This document shows, one piece after another, positions 36,112 to 46,214 of a DNA stretch of 64,000 bases. The stretch is from EB88 sp965199135 (lineage in GTDB: Bacteria; Acidobacteriota; Terriglobia; Terriglobales; Acidobacteriaceae): NCBI GenBank assembly GCA_965199135.1, contig OZ240685.1:1054001-1118000 (forward strand). Direction: 5' to 3'. Position numbers and translations under genes: made by a program. Every line of letters begins with the position of its first letter. Positions within the stretch are counted from its first letter, which is position 1. Under the pieces are notes generated by a model. That model was not told the DNA's origin, searched no databases, and saw nothing but the letters and a program-made list of their open reading frames with translations.

Positions 36112-37218
36112 GTGACCACGCACATCGCCGTCTGCGGCGCCGGAGCCTTCGGTCGCAATCACGTCCGCATCTACAACGAGCTCGCCGCCAGCGGCCTGCC
36201 CGTGCAGCTGACCGCGATCGTCGACCCCTCTCCCCACGTCCAGGCAAGCGTCCCCGCCTCCGCGCCGCAACCACAGCTTTTCCCTACGGTTGAGGCCATG
36301 CTGGCCGCCCGGGCCGCCGGCACCCTTGAGGTCGACGCCGCCTCGGTATGCGTACCTACGTCGTTCCACCACGCGGTCTCAAGAGCCCTGCTCGCTGCCA
36401 ACATCGACGTGCTCGTCGAGAAACCCATCACCAGCACCCTCGTGGAAGCAGACGACCTCATCCAGCTCGCTGCGGTCCACAAACGCGTTCTCATGGTCGG
36501 CCACCTCGAGCGCTTCAACCCTGCCGTTGTCGCCGTTGCCCCGCTCCTGCGCGGTCCCATGTTCTTCGAGGCCCACCGCCTCTCTGTCTTCTCCCCGCGC
36601 TCACTCGATGTCGACGTCGTCCTCGACCTCATGATTCACGACCTCGATATCGTCCTCCAGCTTGCCCAGTCGCCGGTAGCGCACGTCCACGCCGTGGGCC
36701 TGCCGATCCTGTCGCAGAAAACCGATATCGCCAACGTCCGCGTTGAGTTCCGGTCTGGCTGCGTTGCCAACTTCACCGCCTCCCGCGTCTCCACCGAGCG
36801 CGTACGCAAACTCCGCTTCTTTCAGCCCCACCAGTACCTCTCAATCGACTACGCGCGCCAGGACCTCCTCGTCATCGAAGTCCAGCCTCCAGCTCCCCGT
36901 GCCGCGACCCCCCTTGCCGTGAACCCCCGTGCCTCGGTTCCCGGTGCCGTGAGCCCAGGGGCCCCGGGCTCCGCGCCTGAAACGTCGCAGGCACCGGCGT
37001 CCGCACTCCCCAACCTCGGCATGCACAAGCCCGAGGTGACTCCCGGCGAACCGCTCCGACTCGAGATCGAAGCCTTCCTCCATGCAGTCACCACCAGCAG
37101 CCCGCCCCCGGTCACCGGCGAACAGGCCCGTGCCGCTCTCGCGCTCGCCCTGGACGTCCAAGCCGCCATCGAGAGGCACGCTCAACACGCCGGCCTCCAG
37201 GCCTTCACACAGCGCTAG
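36112..37218 (+). CDS. Gfo/Idh/MocA family oxidoreductase
   Basis: 368 residues from the GTG at 36112 with AAGGA 12 bp upstream; the ORF also runs open from 35902 through repeats. The NAD(P)-binding N-terminus HIAVCGAGAFGRNHVRIY is followed by VCVPTSFHHAV, VEKPITSTLVEAD (the EKP motif) and GHLERFNPAV, then LMIHDLDIVLQL, the conserved DxH motif. An Ala/Pro-rich insert lies at ~265-300. The substrate, probably a nucleotide sugar or inositol-like compound, is unknown. A strong terminator is shared with glyA. Confidence 0.82.
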   Translation: MTTHIAVCGAGAFGRNHVRIYNELAASGLPVQLTAIVDPSPHVQASVPASAPQPQLFPTVEAMLAARAAGTLEVDAASVCVPTSFHHAVSRALLAANIDVLVEKPITSTLVEADDLIQLAAVHKRVLMVGHLERFNPAVVAVAPLLRGPMFFEAHRLSVFSPRSLDVDVVLDLMIHDLDIVLQLAQSPVAHVHAVGLPILSQKTDIANVRVEFRSGCVANFTASRVSTERVRKLRFFQPHQYLSIDYARQDLLVIEVQPPAPRAATPLAVNPRASVPGAVSPGAPGSAPETSQAPASALPNLGMHKPEVTPGEPLRLEIEAFLHAVTTSSPPPVTGEQARAALALALDVQAAIERHAQHAGLQAFTQR

Positions 37219-37268
37219 GCTGCCTCTCGGTGTCAGCGAAGAACCGCTGCCATCCTGCTCTCCACAAA

Positions 37269-37306
37269 CACACAAGGGCTCGGCAGCAACGCCGAGCCCT
37301 TGTGTT
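37269..37306. terminator. Bidirectional terminator between convergent genes
   Basis: ACACAAGGGCTCGGC and GCCGAGCCCTTGTGT form a perfect 15-bp stem with the six-base loop AGCAAC. It serves both the oxidoreductase (plus) and glyA (minus). Confidence 0.85.
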
Positions 37307-37318
37307 CAGAAGAAGAAC

Positions 37319-38629
37319 CTAAGCTGTCTGCAACTCGCGTTCTGCCGCGGTCTCCGCCCGCCGCCGCGCATACAACGGAAACTGCTCCGACAGCTCCAGC
37401 ACCTGCCCGCGCACCCGTCGCAAAACACCCGCATCGGCGCGGCCATCAAGCGCTTCCGCGATCCACCCGGCCACCGTGCGCATCTCCGCTTCGCCCATCC
37501 CGCGCGTCGTCAGCGCCGGCGTTCCGATCCGGATCCCCGAAGGCTTCATCGGCGGGTTCGTATCCCACGGGATAGCATTCTTGTTCACCGTAATCCCTGC
37601 CTCACCCAGCGCAGCCTCGGCCTCGGATCCCAGCATCCCGCGCCCGAACACATCCATAAGCACCACATGGGTATCCGTTCCGCCCGAGATCAGCCGGAAG
37701 CCCCGCGCCATCAGTTCCTCACCGAGCACCTGCGCATTGCGCACCACCTGCGCCGCATACTCCCGGAACTCCGGCTCCAGCGCCTCGCGGAACGCCACCG
37801 CCTTCGCCGCGACCACGTGCATCAATGGTCCACCCTGCTGCCCCGGGAACACGCACCGGTCGATCGCCTTGCCATACTCCTCGGCAAACCGCTCCCCCAC
37901 CAACACCATGCCCGACCGGGGACCACGCAGCGTCTTGTGCGTCGTCGTCGTCACCACGTCGGCATAGGGAACAGGCGAGGGATGTGCTCCCCCTGCCACC
38001 AGCCCGGCAAAATGCGCCATGTCCACCAGCAGCTTTGCGCCTACTGAGTCCGCGATCGCACGCATTCGCGGAAAATCGAACTGCCGCGGGTACGCACTGC
38101 CTCCGCCGATCAGCAGCTTCGGCCGCTCGCGCTGCGCGATCTGCTCGAGCTCGTCATAGTCGATCCGCTCGGTCTCGCGCGCTACCCCGTAAAACGTCGC
38201 CCGGTACAGCTTCCCCGAGAAGTTCAGCTTGTGCCCATGCGTCAGGTGGCCGCCATGCGCCAGGTCGAGACCCAGGATCGTATCCCCGGGCTCCAGCAGC
38301 GCCATCATCACCGCGGCATTCGCCTGCGACCCGGAGTGCGGCTGCACATTGGCATATGCCGCCCCAAACAGCCGCTTCGCCCGGTCCCGTGCCAGCGTCT
38401 CGACCACGTCGGCATACTCGCAGCCGCCGTAGTAGCGCTTGCCCGGATACCCCTCGGCATACTTGTTGGTCAACACCGACCCAGCCGCCTCGAGCACCGC
38501 CTCGGAAACAAAGTTCTCGGAGGCAATCATCTCGAGACCCTCATGCTGCCGGCGTGCCTCCTCCTGCAACGCCGAAGCCACCTCCGGATCCTGCTGCGCA
38601 AGCGTACGTGGCACCTGGTTGAACGTCAT
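37319..38629 (-). CDS. glyA: Serine hydroxymethyltransferase
   Basis: 436 residues. A PLP enzyme that interconverts serine and glycine, feeding one-carbon units to folate. Motifs: MIASENFVSEAVLEA, NKYAEGYPGKRYYGGCE, NVQPHSGSQANAAVM, GLDLAHGGHLTHG, DMAHFAGLVAGG and the PLP-lysine TTTTHKTLRGPRSG. The start MTFNQVPRTLA at 38629 is preferred; the frame opens at 38686, inside the end of the neighbouring gene. The neighbour upstream on this strand ends 16 bp before. Confidence 0.95.
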   Translation of the reverse strand: MTFNQVPRTLAQQDPEVASALQEEARRQHEGLEMIASENFVSEAVLEAAGSVLTNKYAEGYPGKRYYGGCEYADVVETLARDRAKRLFGAAYANVQPHSGSQANAAVMMALLEPGDTILGLDLAHGGHLTHGHKLNFSGKLYRATFYGVARETERIDYDELEQIAQRERPKLLIGGGSAYPRQFDFPRMRAIADSVGAKLLVDMAHFAGLVAGGAHPSPVPYADVVTTTTHKTLRGPRSGMVLVGERFAEEYGKAIDRCVFPGQQGGPLMHVVAAKAVAFREALEPEFREYAAQVVRNAQVLGEELMARGFRLISGGTDTHVVLMDVFGRGMLGSEAEAALGEAGITVNKNAIPWDTNPPMKPSGIRIGTPALTTRGMGEAEMRTVAGWIAEALDGRADAGVLRRVRGQVLELSEQFPLYARRRAETAAERELQTA

Positions 38630-38645
38630 GTTGAGATTGTAGCGC

Positions 38646-41072
38646 TCACAAAACCGCTTCATTGAGACGGAGTTCGGCTCTTCCAATAAGCTCCAGCACG
38701 ACCCGGCTCTCTCGGAAACCAGCCTCGAGCCTCTGCTTCGTCTCCGGCCTCCAGGCTTCAGTTGCCGTTGCGAACACGACCCTTCTCGCGCAGAGACGTT
38801 CCGCGAGGATGCGATACCGCTCGATCAACCGAACCTCGTCACTCTTTCTCGCGGCGAGCATAGCTGTCTTTTTCACCTCGCCTATAACGAGATGGCCCGA
38901 GGAAACGAGATTGAGGTCCGTCTCGATCCCGGAACAGAAGAAGTCGTCATCAGCCCTTGAAACAAATCTCAGTTCTTGAGCGAAGGAAAACCTTGTAGGA
39001 TCCCGCCGTCTGACGTAGTCCAAAGCCAGCAAGGCGACTTCCCCATCATTTGCCAGCGCTTGGTAGAAGATTTCGTCTAGTTGATAGTAGAGAGTCGGTT
39101 CTGCCGGCTTCTTCCAGTGCCGCCGCGTAAAGAGCTGCTTTCTACGACAGCGTTTGCACTCGAACTCATCTGAAAGTTCTTTGAATGAGAACCAGTCGGC
39201 CTTTTTGCAAAGATGGCAATGCAAGATCAATCCCCGGTAGAGGATTCGCTTTTCAGAAAGGCTGTCTAGAAGGTCTTGAGCTTTAGTTTCGCCTCCAAGC
39301 GCCTCTGACATCGCAAGTAAATTGATGTATCTCCTCTTGTTTTTTAAACACACTCCTGTTGTCTCTGATGAGACGCTCGTGTCTAGATAAGCAGCGGCGA
39401 ACTTCTGCCCTGTCGTCGACCTCAGGAAAGCAGATGCTTCCTGCAAGCCACCAAGCTTGCTCGTCAGTGCTGCACTATAAACGCCCTTGTCAGACACTTC
39501 TGCGTCAAGCCCTGCAGAGTCAGCAGCTATGTCGAATGCATCCTTGCCACCTGGGATCCGGATGGTCGGCCTGACAAGAGCGCTCTCCATGTCAGGGGAA
39601 GCGATCAAGATCGGTGACACGGCATGGAACGCCAGACCGAAATCGCTGATGCGAACGTCGCTTGTCCTGCGTTCCCTCGATCCCAGCATCCAGACTGCGG
39701 CCATATGGTGACGCGGGAGTGACGTGTTCATGAACGAGAGCTCGGACACCCAGCGAATGTTGTGCGGCGATGGATTCCTCATGCTCTTGAGAGTTGCCGG
39801 CTGGTAGTAGCTCACTACGTTGTCATCGGCAACCTGAATCAAAGAAGGGATGGGTGCGTTCTTTGCTTCAAAGCACCTCAGGGGGTGTTGCGGAACGGAA
39901 TCCGCGGCCGCTATTGCGGACTCGTGCTGCCCGCTAAGGTACTGTGCATAGCGCGAGTCCGAAAAAGCTCTCTCCAGGATCGAACGGTCAAGGCTGGCGC
40001 TTGTTACTTGCAGACCTGCCGTGGACAGCGAGCTGGATGCTATGCAGCTGCTTAGCCCAAGGAGGAGTCTTGGCACCGTAGCGTCAGCAGCGAGCTCGTC
40101 AGCAGCCATCCGCCCGACGGCCGAGGCTGGTAACCAGAGTACTCGCGGTCGCATTCTTGAAAGGGCTTGATAGAGGCAAAAATCTTTAACTGAATCGCCG
40201 AAGACGATGATAAGGGGACTGTTCCACCCATCGGAATCGGCGTGAGCGTATAGCACTAATCCCGACATGCTGAGATCCGCGATGGTCGGTCGTGTCTCCC
40301 GTCGATGGCAGATGTGAAACGTGATCTCGCTAGCGCTGGCTCCGGGCGAGGAGCCACTCTCCATACTTACGCCGGCTTCCGCGAGAGCTTCCAGGGTTTT
40401 AGGTAAGGCAAAGCCGAGCGCCGATCCAGCAAACAATCGTTCCTATTTGCTGCTACCCTGCGCTGCTAGATGGAGAGTGCGTGGCGAAGACCTAAGAACG
40501 GGAACAACCTTAGTGATGAGAGTGTGTGGATAGCGCAAGTCACTTGCCGCAGACGCACGCGTGGGACCCGCGGTCATTTGCCCGATGTAAAAGGGTGCGA
40601 GACGCCGCTTCAGCTCCTCTTCCAGGCTCTCGGTAATGGAGAAGGAGCCTCCATTGACCCGGGCTAAAGCCTTGAGTATGTCTTGACGTTGTTTGTCTCC
40701 ATCTGTTTCTGGGAACTGCTCGCCACAGGCATCACGCCGCTCCTGAATCCGCTCTTCGAGTTGCGCCGGGTTGCTTAACTGCAGATCACGGAGAGTTCTC
40801 TGGTAAGGAATCAGATAGTCAGGATCGTAAGCTTCAAGGATGCGCCAGAACGGAGGCGAGATGCTGTTGCCGTCGGTCGGGACGATGATACTGCCATAGC
40901 CGCCCCATGTGCGCGCCATGCAATCCAGCAGGAAGAGACAGCTTGTGTGCCATCCCTCATCGTTGATGTCGAGCAGAAAGGCTATTCGGAAAGGGCGTGC
41001 ATTGCTGAGAACGGTGTGTGTCCGCAGGGATCCTCCCAGGAGCAATCCACCGCCGGGCGGCGGAGACAACAT
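38646..41072 (-). pseudogene. Large unknown protein with zinc ribbon and PD-(D/E)XK-like domain, split by an in-frame TAG
   Basis: Two open parts share one frame: 41072-40446 and 40442-38646, separated only by TAG at 40445-40443. Joined, they give about 808 residues. The N-terminal part starts MLSPPPGGGLLLGG and has FRIAFLLDINDEGWHTSCLF and IIVPTDGNSISP, an alpha/beta domain. The middle has LIIVFGDSVKDFCLYQAL. Near the C-terminus are CHLCKKAD...CKRC (zinc ribbon) and GIETDLNLVSSGHLVIGEVKK, an E...D-x(n)-E-x-K arrangement of the PD-(D/E)XK nuclease fold. This suggests a nuclease with a sensor or motor-like N-terminus, as in defence systems. The TAG could be a real nonsense mutation, a base error or, least likely, read-through. 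Confidence 0.7.
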
Positions 41073-41110
41073 TCTGCCACATGAAGCGCGTCGCTCGCCG
41101 GCTGCCTGGA

Positions 41111-41130
41111 GCTCGCTTCCGAGATGTGGG
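41111..41130. repeat. Partial REP-like sequence
   Basis: GCTCGCTTCC-GAGATGTGGG keeps the right arm and loop of the REP at 11075-11100, while the left arm is lost. Confidence 0.45.
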
Positions 41131-41160
41131 ATGAGCAATGCAGGTTTCACGCCCGCGCAC

Positions 41161-41352
41161 CTAGCTCACCCGCTCTGCAAACCGCTCACCAACAAAGCGG
41201 TTGATATACGTAGCAAGCCCACTCGCACTCGCCGCGAGCTCCCGCACGGCGTGCACATGCTTCACACCTGGCCCAGCCCCGTCATACAGGGAGCACTTAC
41301 CGCCAGCAGAGCAAGCAGCGATCACCCGATCGCGGGGCTCATACGAGACCAC
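41161..41352 (-). CDS. Small ORF or fragment, unrecognised
   Basis: 63 residues, VSYEPRDRVIAACSAGGKCSLYDG with VKHVHAVRELAASASGLATYINRFVGERF. Codon use is host-like and the text looks protein-like, but no start with a good ribosome site is visible (a GTG at 41352). It may be the 3' end of a decayed gene or a small independent gene. Confidence 0.4.
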   Translation of the reverse strand: MVSYEPRDRVIAACSAGGKCSLYDGAGPGVKHVHAVRELAASASGLATYINRFVGERFAERVS

Positions 41353-41391
41353 ACCCGAGCGGACTCACATCCCCGTACCCCACCACGCGCT

Positions 41392-42594
41392 CTACTCCGC
41401 AAACCCCTGGTACACAAACGACCCCAGGTACCACCCGTCTAGGAACTTGTACGGCGTCTCCCCGGTCGTGTAATGCCCGCATGGCAGCACCCGCGACTCA
41501 TGCCGAATCCCGAGCCGTCGAAAGTTCTCGAGCACCTCAAGCGAAAACTCCTCCAGGAACGTCAGGTCATATGTTGCATGCACCACCAGGGTCCGACGAT
41601 CGCGCATCTGCGCGGTCGACGCGAACCGGTCCATGTAGTGCACCGGGCTGATCGCACCCCACAGCCCATTCAGCCGCTCCTGTGTCAGCCCCGCCTGCTC
41701 AAATGCAGCCCGGATGTGCCTCGTGCTCTGCCCCGTCCACACCACGTCCCCAAACGACGTTGATGCGTGGTTGAACGCGCACACCTCCAGCCGCGGATCA
41801 TGCGCTGCCGCGAGAAATGCATAACAACTCCCGAGGGATGTCCCCAACACCCCGAACTGCGTGTACCCCTGCTCCGCAAGCCAGTCCACGCAGCAACGGA
41901 TATCGACCACCGCCTGGCGGCACGCCGCCAGCGTTCGCCCGATGTTTGACGACACCGCGTAGTCCGAGCGCTCCAGCTCCGCCGGGCGCCGGATATCGTG
42001 ATACGGCTTCGACAAGCGCAACGCCGACACACCGAACCGGTTAAACATCGTGCACAGCGCATTGTGACTAAACGCATCCGCATTCCACTGCGGCATCACG
42101 ATCATCGCCTTACGCGGCCGCTCACCGGTCTGTTTGTCAGCAGGGGCCGGGTACCAGCGTGCATTCACCAGGTCGTTTTCGGGAAAGGGTGTTCGCACCG
42201 GCGAGGTGAACCGCAAAAACTCCGCCTTGGGGATCTCCCCACGCTCCGCCTGCGCTTTCAACTCCGCATCCTGCGCCAGCGTCTCCGGCCGCACGTTCGT
42301 CGGGAAAAGCTGCGGATGCCGCTCCTCAAGCCGATAGTCCGCCGGCGCTGCATACCCGAAGAACGAATCACTGTCGCGGATGATCGCCTCGTTGACGCGC
42401 AGCATCGCCTGTTCGGCTTCCCCTGCCGTTAGCGTCTCCTCGGGGATCTCAGCCAACGGCTCCATTGCCGCTGGAAGCGCATCCCGCAGCCACCCGAAAC
42501 CCCACTCCACCGGACGCACAATCCGGTTCTCATCCCGCGTCGTTAACTCGGTCTCCCAACGGAACATCCACTTCGCATAGCGATCTTTCAGCAT
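41392..42594 (-). CDS. Alpha/beta hydrolase
   Basis: 400 residues from the ATG at 42594 (MLKDRYAKWMFRWE); the frame opens to 42735 but with unrelated text. The nucleophile elbow is FGVLGTSLGSCYAFLAAAH (GxSxG). A probable acid and base follow: VHATYDLTFLEEF and LPCGHYTTGETPY. The N-terminal ~150 residues are an extra helical region. The substrate is unknown; the shape is like ABHD18/DUF2048-type hydrolases. An isolated gene. Confidence 0.72.
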   Translation of the reverse strand: MLKDRYAKWMFRWETELTTRDENRIVRPVEWGFGWLRDALPAAMEPLAEIPEETLTAGEAEQAMLRVNEAIIRDSDSFFGYAAPADYRLEERHPQLFPTNVRPETLAQDAELKAQAERGEIPKAEFLRFTSPVRTPFPENDLVNARWYPAPADKQTGERPRKAMIVMPQWNADAFSHNALCTMFNRFGVSALRLSKPYHDIRRPAELERSDYAVSSNIGRTLAACRQAVVDIRCCVDWLAEQGYTQFGVLGTSLGSCYAFLAAAHDPRLEVCAFNHASTSFGDVVWTGQSTRHIRAAFEQAGLTQERLNGLWGAISPVHYMDRFASTAQMRDRRTLVVHATYDLTFLEEFSLEVLENFRRLGIRHESRVLPCGHYTTGETPYKFLDGWYLGSFVYQGFAE

Positions 42595-42733
42595 CGTCCC
42601 TATGGTAGCGAACCGCTGCCCTGTCCCTGGAAAATCCTGCCTCTTCCGTCTTTCTAGCTGAACTAAATGCGCGCCTCTGCCGATAAGACCAGCGAACGAA
42701 GGGGGATAGATGCCTTCTTCGGCATGAGCCCGC

Positions 42734-43600
42734 ATGTCATCACAAGATCAACATCGCACGCTCCCTCGTGCCACTCGATCAGCACTCCGTGGCGCTACCG
42801 CCTGCCTCATGCTCGCGGCGGCAGCAAACGGCTACTCGCAAAGCGATCAGGCTGCTACGGAAGCGCCGGTCATTTCGACAGAACGTCCAACAGTGGGGGA
42901 CTCGCCCGACCTGACTCCTGCGCACACTTTCCAGGTAGAAAGCGGTCTGGGATTAACCCTGCAGCGCCACAAGGCTGTCGCCGACATGCCAGAAATGCTC
43001 CTCCGCTATGCCGTCAGCAGCGTTGTGGAAGTCCGGCTACAAGCAAGCAACGAAGAATTCCAGAGTTCCGCGCCTCCCGGGACACACGCTTTCCAGACCG
43101 CCGACATGGCGCTTAGCGCGAAATTCCTGATCGCAGGGCCAGACAGATTCCTGCCCAAGTCCGGTGTCCTGACTCTCAGCCTTCCGACCGGCGGCAAATC
43201 GTGGAGCTCAGGCAGCGTCGATCCGAGCCTTGCCGCGATCTGGACACAGGCACTTCCACATGCCTTCTTCCTGAACCAGGTCGCACAAGCGACACTGACC
43301 ACTCTGGCATCAGCGCGACGGCCGCTCTGGGCGCCCAGCATTGCAGGGGGACGAACCCTTTCCCGCGCAACCACCGTGTTTGGCGAATACGCACCAGCGC
43401 TCCTCCCGGATCGCACTCTGGAGCAGATTGTTGACGGTGGGATAGCGGTCACCCGAGGCAAACTCCTGCAGCTAGACTTCCGTGCCGGCTGCCTGCGCGA
43501 TGAGGCAGGGACGCATACTCTGCTCACCATCGGCTACTCCCGCCGTTATGACAGCGTCCTGCCAGGCCTCACTCCTTCCAACCTCAAGCTTTGGAGATAG
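42734..43600 (+). CDS. Outer-membrane beta-barrel protein, MetA-pathway transporter-like
   Basis: 288 residues with a signal peptide (residues 1-36, ATACLMLAAAANGYSQ). Then EAPVISTERPTVGDSPDLTPAHTFQVESGLGL, the start of the Phenol_MetA_deg barrel family, and amphipathic strands ending in LKLWR. Probably an outer-membrane channel. It ends 5 bp before the chemoreceptor start, so the two are likely co-transcribed. Confidence 0.65.
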   Translation: MSSQDQHRTLPRATRSALRGATACLMLAAAANGYSQSDQAATEAPVISTERPTVGDSPDLTPAHTFQVESGLGLTLQRHKAVADMPEMLLRYAVSSVVEVRLQASNEEFQSSAPPGTHAFQTADMALSAKFLIAGPDRFLPKSGVLTLSLPTGGKSWSSGSVDPSLAAIWTQALPHAFFLNQVAQATLTTLASARRPLWAPSIAGGRTLSRATTVFGEYAPALLPDRTLEQIVDGGIAVTRGKLLQLDFRAGCLRDEAGTHTLLTIGYSRRYDSVLPGLTPSNLKLWR

Positions 43601-43605
43601 CGAAG

Positions 43606-45030
43606 ATGACGATCAAACACAAGCTTTACCTCGCCTACGGACTTCTGGCAGCTATCACAGTGATCTCGACCGCGATTGCAACGACCGATATCATCACGCT
43701 CCGCAGCGGCATCGGCGAGCTATCGCAGCGCTATGAGACAGCCACCTATGTCGCCGGGCAGATCGACACCATCACCTCCGATATGCAGGCAGAGCAGCGA
43801 GGCATGTTGCTCCGTTCGCTTCTGCATCAAGAAGACGCCGCTGGGAAACTGGCGCAGGACAGCGCAGCAAGCATCCGTTCGCTGCACAAGTTTCTGGAAC
43901 AGGATCGGGGACTCGTGTCCCAGCAGCAAGCGTCGGACCAGTTGCAGATCATCTCGAACGAGCTGCGAACGGTCGATAAGGCAAATGGAGCGTTTCTGGA
44001 ACAGGTGCAAGGGAAGCACCTGGAAGAGGCGGTGCGATTGCTGGACGGGGGACTTGCGGCAGCCACCGACAGGGCAAGTACCGCTGGCGCAACGCTGCTC
44101 GACTTGCAACAGAAGCTCACCGGAGACCGCGGCAGCAAACTTATGGAAGATGCAGTGGCAGATAACTGGGTCATGATCGGATTGCTGCTGCCGATGGCAG
44201 CGGCCGGCATTGGCGTCATCTTCATCATCCGCAAGCTAGATCGGCAACTCCGCCAAAGCGTCGAAGAGCTGAAGAGCGGCTCTGAGCAGGTCGCCGGTGC
44301 TGCCAACCAGGTGTCCAGCTCCAGCCAGACCCTGGCTACCTCCACATCCTCGCAGGCTGCGATGATTGAGGAAACCTCCGCCTCCTCGGAGCAGATCAAT
44401 TCCATGGCTCGCCGCAATACGGAGCATGCCGTCAGTACGGCGCAGCAGATGACCGCATTGAAACTCGTTATGGAGGCCAGCAGCCGGGAGATGGCAAATG
44501 CCATGAATGCCATGGACGAGATGAACCATGCCAGCGCAAAGATCTCGCAGGTGATCCAGGTCATCGACAAGATCGCTTTTCAGACCAACATCCTGGCGCT
44601 CAATGCAGCCGTGGAGGCAGCCCGTTCCGGTGAAGCGGGAGCCGGCTTCGCCGTGGTCGCAGATGAGGTGCGGAGCCTGGCACAACAGTGCGCGGGTGCG
44701 GCCAAGGACAGTGAGGCGCTGATCGGTCAATCCCAGTCGACCTCCAAGCTTGGTTCAGAGCGCTTCAGCAAGGTCGCCGAGGAAATCCAGAAGATGTCCT
44801 CGGTCCTGGGCCACATGCACGAATTGATTGCCGGCATTGAGTCCGGCAGCCAGGAGCAGAGCCAAGGGATCGCACAGATCAGCAAGGCAATCACGCTGAT
44901 GGAGCAGGGAACGCAACGCAGCGCGGCCACCGCAGAAGAAAGTGCCGCAGCGGCCCAGCAACTAACAGCCCAGTCGCAGGTTCTACGCGACGTGGCCGAA
45001 CAGCTCGAAATGATGGTAGGCGCCGCCTGA
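43606..45030 (+). CDS. Methyl-accepting chemotaxis protein
   Basis: 474 residues from the ATG at 43606 (MTIKHKLYLAYGLLAAITVI), with GGAG ~10 bp upstream; a start at 43591 is possible. A short N-terminal helix, a periplasmic helical bundle (residues ~30-185, 4HB-like) and a second helix near 190-210 are followed directly by a cytoplasmic signalling domain. The tip DKIAFQTNILALNAAVEAAR and GFAVVADEVRSLAQQC are classical. No HAMP domain is obvious. It would signal through CheW/CheA, not seen here. Confidence 0.85.
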   Translation: MTIKHKLYLAYGLLAAITVISTAIATTDIITLRSGIGELSQRYETATYVAGQIDTITSDMQAEQRGMLLRSLLHQEDAAGKLAQDSAASIRSLHKFLEQDRGLVSQQQASDQLQIISNELRTVDKANGAFLEQVQGKHLEEAVRLLDGGLAAATDRASTAGATLLDLQQKLTGDRGSKLMEDAVADNWVMIGLLLPMAAAGIGVIFIIRKLDRQLRQSVEELKSGSEQVAGAANQVSSSSQTLATSTSSQAAMIEETSASSEQINSMARRNTEHAVSTAQQMTALKLVMEASSREMANAMNAMDEMNHASAKISQVIQVIDKIAFQTNILALNAAVEAARSGEAGAGFAVVADEVRSLAQQCAGAAKDSEALIGQSQSTSKLGSERFSKVAEEIQKMSSVLGHMHELIAGIESGSQEQSQGIAQISKAITLMEQGTQRSAATAEESAAAAQQLTAQSQVLRDVAEQLEMMVGAA

Positions 45031-45409
45031 CGCCCCTCCATCCCGAAAGAGCATAGATCGCGGTTGCGCGGCATACCATCCCCCAACCGCGTGCCACCCC
45101 GGGTGGGCACGCTGCTGCGACAGTGTGATCGTGCAAGCAAGCACCAGTGCATCGCAATCCCCGCGCCAGCCGATCGTATGGGGCCTTGCGCCGAAGCTTC
45201 CCACAGTCCCCCCCGCCAGCTGTTCACGCTTCGATGACATAGCAGCGGAGAATTCGCTCCTTGACGCCAATTAAAGAAAGCCGCATGATGGGCTCCCGGA
45301 CACAGAGAGCACGCAATCTGCCGGTTGCACGTATCATCGCCGTGCCTCTGCAGGCACACGCAAAGGTTTGACCTAACGGCTCACCCGAGCCTGCTTCAGG
45401 AGACCTCAC
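45031..45409. other. Gene-free stretch, hairpin and possible promoter
   Basis: 379 bp without a supported gene. It has the inverted arms CGCGGTTG and CAACCGCG at about 45059-45091, which may end the chemoreceptor transcript, and TTGACG near 45261, a possible -35 for the next gene. The next gene has AGGAG before its ATG. Confidence 0.5.
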
Positions 45410-46165
45410 ATGAAGGGCAAGCTCTCGCTCCTCTTCCTGCTCGCCGCCGCTCCGCTCACCAGTTACGCTGCAGAACAACTGATTCCCGCTGGCTCGCTCA
45501 TCGAATGCACGATCTCCGAGCCCAAACTCTCCTCCAAAACCGTTGACGTCGGCGATCCCGTTCTCTGCCAGGTCAGCCACGTCGAGCTTTACGGCCGTTC
45601 CACCCTGCCCTACGGCAGCTACCTCGAAGGCCGCTTCGAAGACTACAAGGACCCCGGCCATCTCGTCGGCAAGGGATGGATGGAGCTGAAATTTGATCGC
45701 ATGATCATTCAGCCGGACACCGTCATTCCCGTCTCCGCCAAGGTTGTCTACGTTCCCGGCTACCCCGTCGACAAGCTCGGCCGGATCCACGGCAAGGGTC
45801 ACCCGGTTCGAGACATCGTCGAGTGGTCTATTCCGATCCTGTGGCCGATCGACCTTCTCAACCTGCCCCGGCGCGGTCCGCGCCCCACACTGAAAGAAGA
45901 GACGCGCCTCACCCTCAAGATCATGGATGATTTCGGCGTGCCCTCCTTCCCCGAGCAGCAGCGCGACAGCTCTGGCCTGATCCACCGCGAACCGACCAGC
46001 TACGCGCCGCCCGTGTACGCTCCAGCCCCACCACCGCGGCCGATCGTCTACAACTACGCGCCGCCTCCGCCGTACGGCTTTCCGCCGCCTCCGCCGCTCG
46101 TGCCGATCGTGGTCATGCGCAATGGCATGATGTACCGGACGATCATGCCCACGCCGTTTCGTTAG
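45410..46165 (+). CDS. Exported hypothetical protein with proline-rich tail
   Basis: 251 residues, signal peptide MKGKLSLLFLLAAAPLTSYA. The mature N-terminal domain (GSLIECTISEPKLSSKTVDVGDP..., RSTLPYGSYLEGRFEDYKDP, VGKGWMELKFDRMII) is beta-rich, like VirB10/TrbI-type C-terminal domains in layout but without strong motifs. The tail is proline-rich (APAPPPRP, PPPPYGFPPPPP) and ends TPFR. Function unknown; exported. Confidence 0.65.
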   Translation: MKGKLSLLFLLAAAPLTSYAAEQLIPAGSLIECTISEPKLSSKTVDVGDPVLCQVSHVELYGRSTLPYGSYLEGRFEDYKDPGHLVGKGWMELKFDRMIIQPDTVIPVSAKVVYVPGYPVDKLGRIHGKGHPVRDIVEWSIPILWPIDLLNLPRRGPRPTLKEETRLTLKIMDDFGVPSFPEQQRDSSGLIHREPTSYAPPVYAPAPPPRPIVYNYAPPPPYGFPPPPPLVPIVVMRNGMMYRTIMPTPFR

Positions 46166-46214
46166 GAGGCGGCATGCATCCGGGGAGAGGCGAACGCCTC
46201 TCCTGACGATGCGG

